Positions 1-5,453 of a DNA stretch of 8,874 nt are shown here, one piece after another (within the stretch, counting starts at the first letter, position 1; each line of letters opens with the position of its first letter). This DNA comes from Deltaproteobacteria bacterium UBA2957. Its GTDB lineage: Bacteria; Myxococcota_A; UBA796. Made by a program: the position numbers and the translations under genes. Below the pieces are notes generated by a model that did no database searches, was not told where the DNA came from, and saw only the letters and a program-made list of their open reading frames with translations. The DNA lies in the NCBI GenBank assembly GCA_002348535.1, contig DEBL01000267.1:1-8874 (forward strand), read 5' to 3'.

Positions 1-594
1 GCTCGACTTCAGCGGTGACGGCGACTCGACTGTGTCCTGAGTCAGATTCTTGACGGACATGCGCCGGAGACCGGAGGCGATGGCAGGGTTACCCGCCTTC
101 GGATCGCTGGGGCATTGCAGTGTTTGTCCGTCCGTCGAAGCGGACCATCCTGCATCGGCTTGGGCCATGCGGATTTGAATTGGGCCCGGCCCGACAACGC
201 CCAGACTTCCGGTGCAGGCCAAGGGTGTAGTGCTCCCGTCGCTGTTGACTTTTACGCCCATGGGCGAGGCGCCGCTGACAACCACCAGTCGGGTCTCATG
301 GGCCGCTTCATGGTTGAGGGTGAGGGACATGCCTCCACTCTCTGGCAACACCGCATCCACTTCCAAAGTGGAGGCGACCGTGTCGGACACGAGAGCCTCG
401 TAGGCAGCCAGTGACCACGCATTGAACGGCGGTGGCGTTGATGCAAGGACGGCTTGGCTCACGAAGGGCTGCCCTCGGTCGACGCGGTGCCATCCCGCTG
501 GAGCTGCGGTGCGCCCTTGGCTGCGTCCGAGGCATAGTACGGCCAAGAGGGTAAAAACGAGCGTTGTTCCCGTCCACGGTCGTTGTGTTCTCAC
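1..594 (-). CDS. Exported protein of unknown function, 3' end beyond the window
   Basis: The minus frame starting with GTG at 594 stays open for 198 codons to the left edge, so the C-terminus is not visible. The start is chosen because GGGGAGGG (605-598) lies 3 nt before the GTG, and an in-frame TGA lies a little further upstream with no other start between. Residues 1-9 contain two Arg. Residues 10-23 (TLVFTLLAVLCLG) form a hydrophobic core, followed by Gly/Arg/Ser/Gln/Gly, which suggests a signal peptidase I signal or an N-terminal anchor. There is no proper lipobox. The mature part is rich in Ala, Ser, Val and Gly with short alternating hydrophobic stretches, suggesting a beta-rich extracytoplasmic fold, and has a Cys pair about 40 residues apart. 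I do not recognise the family. It lies 73 nt downstream of gene 2 on the same strand and may be cotranscribed with it. Confidence 0.78.
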   Translation of the reverse strand, partial: MRTQRPWTGTTLVFTLLAVLCLGRSQGRTAAPAGWHRVDRGQPFVSQAVLASTPPPFNAWSLAAYEALVSDTVASTLEVDAVLPESGGMSLTLNHEAAHETRLVVVSGASPMGVKVNSDGSTTPLACTGSLGVVGPGPIQIRMAQADAGWSASTDGQTLQCPSDPKAGNPAIASGLRRMSVKNLTQDTVESPSPLKSS

Positions 595-597
595 AGA

Positions 598-605
598 CCC
601 TCCCC
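598..605 (-). promoter_or_regulatory. Ribosome binding site deciding a GTG start
   Basis: Minus-strand GGGGAGGG directly precedes TCT-GTG. This strong Shine-Dalgarno match favours GTG 594 over the ATG at 616. The ATG 616 frame is Arg/Pro/Cys-rich without a plausible protein signature, and closes at 308. Confidence 0.65.
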
Positions 606-667
606 GGTGACTGCATTGCGCCCGGCGCTGTCAGGCGCCATCATAGCGTGAACCGCTCTTTGTCGGT

Positions 668-2329
668 TTAATCGGCCGCGAGGCGAGTCAGCAGGTAGCC
701 ACGGCCGATTTCATTTTGGCCTCGCTCAGTACCGATGAACAAGTCGTCGGTGCCATCGCCGTCTACGTCGCCGGGGCTTGTTACTCGGATGCCGGCATGG
801 TCGTTGAGTTGTTCACCCTCAAAGTTGACGGGAGCATCACTGACATCATGGACCCCCGGCGTGAGGTCTTCGCCCCAGTAAAGGTACACATCGCCCGGGC
901 TATCCATCCCGAGGGTGGTGTCATCGTCGCCGCCATCGCCTTGTGTGGGCGGGGCCATTCCCGCGGCCCCAATGACGAGGTCGAGCGACCCGTTTCCGTC
1001 GAAGTCCATGTTGCCTTCAACACTGAGTCCGAGGAGATGGTTGTCCTCTTGCGACACGAAGCGAAGGTCTGCATCGGTATCGATGATTTGCGATTCGGTT
1101 GATAGAGCGCTTCCGAGGTACAGCATGGCTTCGCCCGCGACCATCGCCTCTCGACTGGCATGATGAGACCCGGTGATCAACTCGTCGAGACCATCGCCAT
1201 CGATGTCGCCCACGGGTCCGATGTCGTATCCCTGCTCGCCACCGATGGATGTGCCCGGGAGATGCACATCGGCATCGGCCAAGCTGCCAATCGCGACGCC
1301 GGGAATCGATGCGCCAAATATGACGTACACCTTCCCAGCCCGGTTGGCTCCCGCGCTTTGTAGGCGTGCGCCGATGGCGATGTCGGCGAGGCCGTCCCCA
1401 TCGATGTCGCCAGCGGGACTGGTTTTGTACCCAGCCTGGTCATCGATGGACTCGCCATCCCAACGCGGTGTATGCGTTGTGAGGTCGATATCGCCGCCGG
1501 AGAATTCGGGGCCGGTGATGACCCATGCGCGCCCCAGTTCGGGTGGAAAGCTGCAGCATCCGCCCATGACCAAGTCGTCGAGACCGTCCCCGTCGATGTC
1601 GCCAGCCGTAGACATCCCATGCCCCAGTCCCTCGATGTCGCGGGACCCGTCGACGGACCAATCGGCGGTTGCGATGCTAATGGTTCCGGTCCGAAGGCTT
1701 GCGCCCGATATGCCGTACACGGTGCCCTTGTTGTGACCCCCCGCAGGAGCGTGGTAGCCCGCGATGAGAATATCCGTCAGTCCATCTCCATCGATGTCTC
1801 CGCCCGACCCGACGTTGTGGCCGAGAAGTTCACCTTCATCCCGGCCCAACCAGCGAGTGGAGGCCGTTTCGACGGAGACCACACCTTCGGCAGGGAGGTC
1901 TGCCGCACGATGCAGCGTGACCCATCCTGCGTAACTCGCGCCGCCCACACCGTTGGCTCGGTCGGCACCGATCAGAAGGTCAGCCTTGCCGTCCCCATCG
2001 ATGTCTCCTGCACCACCTCCTGCGCGCCCCACGCGCGCACCGGCGGTACCGCCTTCAAAGATCAACGTGGACGCAGACAAATTCACGAGTGGAGGCGTGG
2101 GGGGATAGTCGGGCACTCCGCCAGTATCGGCTGGTTGATCTCCGGTGTCTTCATGGGTCGGGCCACCGGTGTCGTCGGTGTTGCCCGGTGGTGGCCGGGT
2201 GCCGTCGTCTGGTTCGGAGGCATCATCCGGTACGCAATGGCCCAATTCATTGCGGACGGTACCATCCATGCACGGCACGGCCTTTGAGGGCCCGCACGCG
2301 ACAAGAAGGGCAGGGAGCAAGTGAATCAT
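668..2329 (-). CDS. Lipoprotein with seven FG-GAP repeats (beta-propeller)
   Basis: A 553-residue protein predicted to be lipid-anchored outside the inner membrane. ATG 2329 is chosen because it gives the signal MIHLLPALLVAC, with lipobox L-V-A-C at Cys12. An earlier in-frame start (2557) would add 76 non-signal-like residues overlapping the divergent gene 3. Residues 12-32 form a Cys module shared with genes 3 and 4. Residues 34-80 are a Pro/Thr/Asp-rich linker. Seven Ca-loop motifs of type D-x-D-G-D-G-x-x-D begin at residues 109, 178, 244, 308, 375, 442 and 521, spaced 64-79 residues apart, as expected for the seven blades of an integrin-alpha-like propeller. The sixth has Asn in the loop and the fifth ends in Glu. 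Such proteins usually act in surface adhesion or ligand binding; the ligand is unknown. Odd points: the signal peptide has no Lys/Arg, and the only SD-like element (AAGGA) sits 1 nt from the ATG. Confidence 0.9.
   Translation of the reverse strand: MIHLLPALLVACGPSKAVPCMDGTVRNELGHCVPDDASEPDDGTRPPPGNTDDTGGPTHEDTGDQPADTGGVPDYPPTPPLVNLSASTLIFEGGTAGARVGRAGGGAGDIDGDGKADLLIGADRANGVGGASYAGWVTLHRAADLPAEGVVSVETASTRWLGRDEGELLGHNVGSGGDIDGDGLTDILIAGYHAPAGGHNKGTVYGISGASLRTGTISIATADWSVDGSRDIEGLGHGMSTAGDIDGDGLDDLVMGGCCSFPPELGRAWVITGPEFSGGDIDLTTHTPRWDGESIDDQAGYKTSPAGDIDGDGLADIAIGARLQSAGANRAGKVYVIFGASIPGVAIGSLADADVHLPGTSIGGEQGYDIGPVGDIDGDGLDELITGSHHASREAMVAGEAMLYLGSALSTESQIIDTDADLRFVSQEDNHLLGLSVEGNMDFDGNGSLDLVIGAAGMAPPTQGDGGDDDTTLGMDSPGDVYLYWGEDLTPGVHDVSDAPVNFEGEQLNDHAGIRVTSPGDVDGDGTDDLFIGTERGQNEIGRGYLLTRLAAD
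743..2005 (-). repeat. Seven FG-GAP coding repeats, partly conserved at DNA level
   Basis: The segment encodes the seven D-x-D-G-D-G loops of gene 2. Several copies are nearly identical in DNA: on the plus strand, variants of CCATCGATGTCGCC or CCATCGATGTCTCC recur near 1196, 1398, 1580, 1786 and 1996. This fits repeat duplication within the gene or homogenisation between copies. Confidence 0.8.
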
Positions 2330-2431
2330 GTCCTTAATGGTACTTCCTACAACGGGATGACTGTCAACTGTTCGGCCCGTCGGCGGGAACACAGTCCAGC
2401 CAGACGTGCTCTCATCGGGTACAGTGCGATC
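2330..2431. promoter_or_regulatory. Divergent promoter region between the two propeller lipoproteins
   Basis: These 102 nt separate the divergent starts of genes 2 and 3 and must hold both promoters. Towards gene 2 (minus) there is a perfect -35 match TTGACA (2376-2371), followed after 19 nt by TACCAT, which ends 7 nt before the ATG. Towards gene 3 (plus) TACAGT (2420-2425) ends 6 nt before the ATG, with no good -35 box. Neither gene has a well-spaced SD, so one or both mRNAs could be leaderless. The assignments are tentative. Confidence 0.35.
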
Positions 2432-4291
2432 ATGCGCGTCGCCCTGTTCCTTGCCGTGTGGGCCACCTCGTGTGCCAAACCCGACCCTGCCGATTGTGCG
2501 GAGGGTTTTGTGCGTTCCGATGCAGGAAACTGCATCGCGGACGAAGGCCGAGATCACGCCGATTCAGGCGTGACGGACGATTACGAGGGCGATGAGTCGG
2601 GGGAGTGCAGCGATGGCGCCGACAATGATCGAGACGGATTGTTCGATTGCGACGATGAGGGCTGCGTCGGCTCACCCGACTGCACGGGAGGCGATGTGGA
2701 TGCAGATGCGGATGCGGATGCGGATGCGGATGCGGACACCATCTCCACTGAATTGGGGCCAACGATCGACTGCGCGGATCCGACCAAACGGGCAACGGAG
2801 CCCTTTGCTGCCGTGTCTTGGGGTCCGGATTGGGGCGACCAGAACACGGCCAGCACGAGCGATGCTCTCGAGGCCAGTGGGCTGGCCGTCGGCGACTTCA
2901 CCGGTGACGGCACGCTCGAAATCTACATTCCCCAGATGGGCGCCGACCAATTGTATGTGCGTCAGGCCAGTGGGGACTACAGCGACGAAGCGTCGGCGCG
3001 ATTGCCGAGCGGGCTGGATTCTGCAACCACCGCGGCCACAGCTTTTGATGCAGACGGTGATGGCGACCTCGATGTATTCATCTCGCGTCGTGAGGGTGGC
3101 CACTCACTGTTGCTGAACGACGGCGCCGGGTACTTCGTGGATGCAACCGCCGATGCGGGGTTTGGCGAAACGGCGCATCCGTCGGCATCAGCAGCCATCG
3201 CCGACGTGGATGGAGACGGTGACCTCGATGTATTCGTGGTCACGTTCCGCCACTGTGATTTGCCTTGGCTTGATCCGGACAATCCCTACACCGATGGTCC
3301 ACAAAGCCTATGGGAGAACGATGGTTTGGGGGTATTCAGCGACGTGTCGGACTGGATGCCCTCTCATCCCGGTCAGAATGGACGCCTCCGGGCCGCGACG
3401 TGGTTTGATGCTGATCTGGATGGAGATCCAGATTTGTACACCGTGTCGGACAAATCAGTGACGGCCAGTTGCATGGTGAAGAACCAGTTGTTTTATCAGG
3501 GTTCATCAGGTTCGTTCGCTGAGGATGCGGCATCGGCCAGCTTGGACTTGGGAATCGAAGGCATGGGTGTCGCACTCGGAGACCTCAACGGTGATGAATA
3601 CCCGGAGCTTGCGATCTCAGACATGAACCGCATGTGGCTGATGGAGAGCGATGGAGCCGGCGGTTGGTACGATGGCACTGCTGTTCACTTTCTGTTCTTC
3701 AACACGGAAGCGGAGGGCCGTTGGAGCGGTTGGGGCGTCGAACTCGAGGATGTCGACAACGATGGCCTCGTGGACCTGTTTATGGGCTTCGGCGGGCTTG
3801 CGGATGTTCCGGAGAGTGCAACCAACCCGTGGGGGCAGCCAGACGGGCTGTGGCTGCAAGGGACGGATGGGCGCTTCAGTCAGACCGCCGAGGCGTGGGG
3901 TGTGGCCGGTGACTCCAGCACCCGCGCGGTTGTGCTTAGCGACATCAATGGGGATGGCTGGTTGGACCTCATGACCCGAGAAATCGGGGGGGCGGTGTCG
4001 GCATGGATTGCCAACTGTGGAGAGGAACGCTGGGTTGATGTCCGACTTCGTCAGCGCGACGGTAATCCCCACGCCGTGGGCTCGGTGGTGAAAGCGACGG
4101 CAGACGGAACTTCGCAAACCCGATGGATGACCTTGGGCAGTTCGGGCTTGCAAAGCAGCAAGCCGGTGCGCGCTCACTTCGGTCTGGGTGCCGCCGATAC
4201 AGTCGACATCGAGGTTCAGTGGCCCGATGGCGCTGTGTCTGTCCACGATGGCATTGAGTCCAATCGGGTTGTCACAATTACGCGGCCGTAG
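2432..4291 (+). CDS. CRTAC1-like lipoprotein: Cys/Asp module, Asp-Ala linker, VCBS propeller, ASPIC/UnbV domain
   Basis: A 619-residue predicted lipoprotein. ATG 2432 is chosen because it gives MRVALFLAVWATSC, with lipobox A-T-S-C at Cys14; the ATG at 2321 would lie inside gene 2's start. Residues 14-34 repeat the Cys module of genes 2 and 4. Residues 57-84 hold a Cys-rich acidic motif (C59, C73, C78, C84 with DGADNDRDGL), like the MopE-type putative metal-binding motifs common in Myxococcota. Residues 88-102 are a short Asp-Ala linker. Seven VCBS/FG-GAP-like acidic loops begin near residues 155, 206, 258, 326, 384, 440 and 504. Residues about 533-617 match the ASPIC/UnbV domain, including VRLRQRDGNPHAVGSVVKA, HFGLGAADTVDIEVQWPDG and the closing NRVVTI. 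The family is extracellular and Ca-binding; in bacteria its role is mostly unknown, with adhesion likely. No clear SD is seen. Confidence 0.92.
   Translation: MRVALFLAVWATSCAKPDPADCAEGFVRSDAGNCIADEGRDHADSGVTDDYEGDESGECSDGADNDRDGLFDCDDEGCVGSPDCTGGDVDADADADADADADTISTELGPTIDCADPTKRATEPFAAVSWGPDWGDQNTASTSDALEASGLAVGDFTGDGTLEIYIPQMGADQLYVRQASGDYSDEASARLPSGLDSATTAATAFDADGDGDLDVFISRREGGHSLLLNDGAGYFVDATADAGFGETAHPSASAAIADVDGDGDLDVFVVTFRHCDLPWLDPDNPYTDGPQSLWENDGLGVFSDVSDWMPSHPGQNGRLRAATWFDADLDGDPDLYTVSDKSVTASCMVKNQLFYQGSSGSFAEDAASASLDLGIEGMGVALGDLNGDEYPELAISDMNRMWLMESDGAGGWYDGTAVHFLFFNTEAEGRWSGWGVELEDVDNDGLVDLFMGFGGLADVPESATNPWGQPDGLWLQGTDGRFSQTAEAWGVAGDSSTRAVVLSDINGDGWLDLMTREIGGAVSAWIANCGEERWVDVRLRQRDGNPHAVGSVVKATADGTSQTRWMTLGSSGLQSSKPVRAHFGLGAADTVDIEVQWPDGAVSVHDGIESNRVVTITRP
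2693..2737 (+). repeat. Asp-Ala hexamer repeat (linker of gene 3)
   Basis: Near-perfect tandem repeat of GATGCG/GATGCA, with one GTG variant at the left, encoding alternating Asp and Ala at residues 88-102. It separates the Cys/Asp module from the propeller domain. Hexamer steps keep the frame, so copy-number change would only alter linker length. Confidence 0.9.
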
Positions 4292-4295
4292 GCGT

Positions 4296-4505
4296 TTAGT
4301 AGGCTGACCGTACGGACACCCGCGGCCCGCTGCGTCCGCTGGGATGAACCGTAATCTCCATGGGGCGGCAACAAACATCGCAGTCCTGCACCATAGAGCC
4401 AATGTCAGCGTGATCAATGTCCAGTTCGACCCACTCGAAACACGCTGGGCACTGAGCGGTCAGCGGGTCCGAAAACTCGACCTCGTCGTACAGGATTGAC
4501 TTCAA
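4296..4505 (-). CDS. CPXCG-type cysteine-rich small protein (zinc ribbon)
   Basis: A 69-residue protein with C19-P-A-C22 and C42-D-V-C45-C46-R-P-M, the paired CxxC knuckles of the 'CPXCG motif-containing cysteine-rich protein' family (Cys_rich_CPXG, PF14255). The spacing and the D-C-x-V-C-C-R-P signature are typical; the canonical CPxCG is here CPACF. Family members are short, cytoplasmic and of unknown function; zinc binding by four cysteines is inferred. The start is TTG 4505, whose TTGA overlaps the TGA stop of gene 4 by 4 nt. No SD is seen at normal spacing, so translation probably depends on reinitiation after gene 4. The tail after residue 53 is Arg/Ser-rich. It ends 4 nt from the stop of the convergent gene 3, with no terminator hairpin between. 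Confidence 0.85.
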   Translation of the reverse strand: MKSILYDEVEFSDPLTAQCPACFEWVELDIDHADIGSMVQDCDVCCRPMEITVHPSGRSGPRVSVRSAY

Positions 4506-5374
4506 AGCGCGTCGATCACGGCTTCCTCGCCGCGGTCGAAGGCGTCGATGTTGTTTTCCCTTAGGATGACTGTCATGTCTCGATCAATCACAACGATCTG
4601 TGGCTTGAAGAAGGTCATATCGACTGCGTCCCAAATGGTGAGGTCGTTGTCGCACCACACGGGGAGATTGAGGCCGAACTCATCGGCCCAAACCGCGGCG
4701 CTGTCGTCGCCGGGGCAATCGCGGAGAATGGTCATCACCCGCAATCCAGCGGGGCTGTGCTCGTCTTCAAATGCTTGCAAGCCTGAAGCCAGGCTTCGAC
4801 ATCCGCCTCAGGTGAATCCGGAGAGGTCGAGAAGTATCACATCTCCAGCGTAATCGTGGAGGTTGTGCTCGACGCCTTCTTGGTCGACGATGGAAAAGTT
4901 GTCGGGACATTCGCCGATTCCCCACCCGATGGAACGGCCTTCGCAGGGGTCCGTGTCCGCGTCAGCGTCGGAATCCGCGTCGGCGTCGGCGTCGGAATCC
5001 GCATCTGCGTCTGCGTCTGAGTCCGCGTCTGAGTCCGCGTCTGAGTCAGCATCGGCGTCCGCGTCTGCGTCACCATCGGCGTCCGCATCGGCGTCGGTTT
5101 GCGTGTCCGGGCCAGAACAGTCTGGCGACCCAGCGCAAGTGCTGTCATCGCAATCCGTCAGGCCATCTCCATCGTTGTCCAAACCGTCCGAGCATTCGCC
5201 CGCTGTGTCGCCTTCGTAGTCGTCGTCAGACGCGGATCCATCGCGCCCATCCGATTCCGCCTCCGGTGCCACTTGGCAACCGCCGTTGTCGTCTCGTTCG
5301 TACCCGTCGGCGCACGGCACTGCCTCGTCGGCCGAGCAGCCAAGTGCAAGCCACGCAAACACCAAAACGTTCAT
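4502..5374 (-). CDS. Predicted selenoprotein: lipid-anchored TlpA/redoxin-like thioredoxin-fold protein (in-frame TGA = Sec189)
   Basis: A 290-residue product if the TGA at 4810-4808 is read as selenocysteine. ATG 5374 is preceded by AAGGGGG with 5-nt spacing. MNVLVFAWLALGC gives a short lipoprotein signal (Cys13). Residues 13-33 are the Cys module shared with genes 2 and 3. Residues 61-86 are a Cys/Asp motif (C61, C75, C80, C86) like that of gene 3. Residues 94-142 are an Asp-Ala/Asp-Ser linker. From about residue 156 a redoxin domain follows: CPDNFSIVDQEGVEHNLHDY, then GDVILLDLSGFT, then U189-G-G-C192-R. This aligns with the WCxxC-R helix start of TlpA/thioredoxins, with the TGA at the nucleophilic Cys. 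Downstream the frame keeps the fold: LRVMTIL strand, C220, C241, and KPQIVVIDRD with P258 in the cis-Pro position. Probable role: thiol-disulfide or peroxide reduction at the cell envelope. Alternatives are a nonsense mutation or a sequencing error. Confidence 0.82.
4779..4810 (-). other. UGA selenocysteine codon and SECIS-like hairpin
   Basis: The in-frame TGA occupies 4810-4808. After 11 nt, AAGCCTG (4796-4790) pairs perfectly with CAGGCTT (4785-4779) around the loop GCTT (4789-4786). The apical loop begins 18 nt after the UGA and its first base is G. A weak extension is possible (UGU with GCA across a 2-nt bulge). As I recall the bacterial SECIS rules (small apical loop with a G in the first two positions, stem of a few to about 16 bp, loop roughly 16-37 nt from the UGA), this fits. 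SelB recruitment is inferred. Confidence 0.65.
4949..5095 (-). repeat. Long Asp-Ala/Asp-Ser hexamer repeat (linker of gene 4)
   Basis: Tandem 6-nt units (GAC/GAT plus GCC/GCG/GCA or TCC/TCA) encode residues 94-142. Dipeptides Asp-Ala alternate with periodic Asp-Ser and one Asp-Gly. The result is an extended, highly negative spacer between the lipid-anchored Cys modules and the redoxin domain. Codon choice is mixed, so the array is older or more diverged than the cleaner one in gene 3. Confidence 0.9.
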
Positions 5375-5453
5375 GATCACCCCCTTCGGTAGTCTACCCC
5401 AAGTTCGAGGACTCGCCGAATTGCTGGCGCGCAATTGCCAGCTGGCGATTCGT
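5375..5453 (-). promoter_or_regulatory. Spacer between genes 6 and 4 with RBS and possible hairpin
   Basis: This 79-nt minus-strand gap follows the TAA of gene 6. GCTGGC (5442-5437) and GCCAGC (5428-5423) form a 6-bp stem with an 8-nt loop but no U-run, so termination would be weak or absent. A possible -10 box TAGACT (5396-5391) has no convincing -35 box. AAGGGGG (5386-5380) is the RBS of gene 4. Gene 4 may therefore be read from the gene 7-6 transcript, from its own promoter, or both. Confidence 0.35.

Noticed and set aside
308..616. 102-codon ATG frame on the minus strand
   Set aside because: The overlapping GTG frame from 594 has a better RBS, a signal peptide and continues past the edge. 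This one is Arg/Pro/Cys-rich and ends early.
624..639. Hairpin as terminator between genes 2 and 1
   Set aside because: Only a 5-bp GC stem with a 6-nt loop and no U-run; too weak to call.
1472..2287. 271-codon plus-strand frame
   Set aside because: Antisense to the FG-GAP repeats. Its length comes from the repeated GC-rich codons of gene 2.
2330..2557. N-terminal extension of gene 2 to 2557
   Set aside because: It would bury the lipoprotein signal at residue 77 and overlap the start of gene 3.
3617..4417. 266-codon minus-strand frame
   Set aside because: Antisense to the ASPIC/UnbV half of gene 3 and overlapping gene 5; no domain signature.
4502..4780. Separate 92-residue protein starting at TTG 4780
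   Set aside because: It begins in the middle of the redoxin fold, just after the active-site helix starts. It has no SD and is in the same frame as the upstream part, so readthrough of the TGA explains it better.
4808..4810. TGA read as tryptophan (alternative genetic code)
   Set aside because: No other gene in the window contains an internal in-frame TGA, Trp is regularly TGG, and gene 4 itself ends with TGA at the overlap with gene 5.
4949..5095. CRISPR or other spaced repeat array
   Set aside because: The unit is 6 nt without spacers and translates to an Asp-Ala/Asp-Ser linker.
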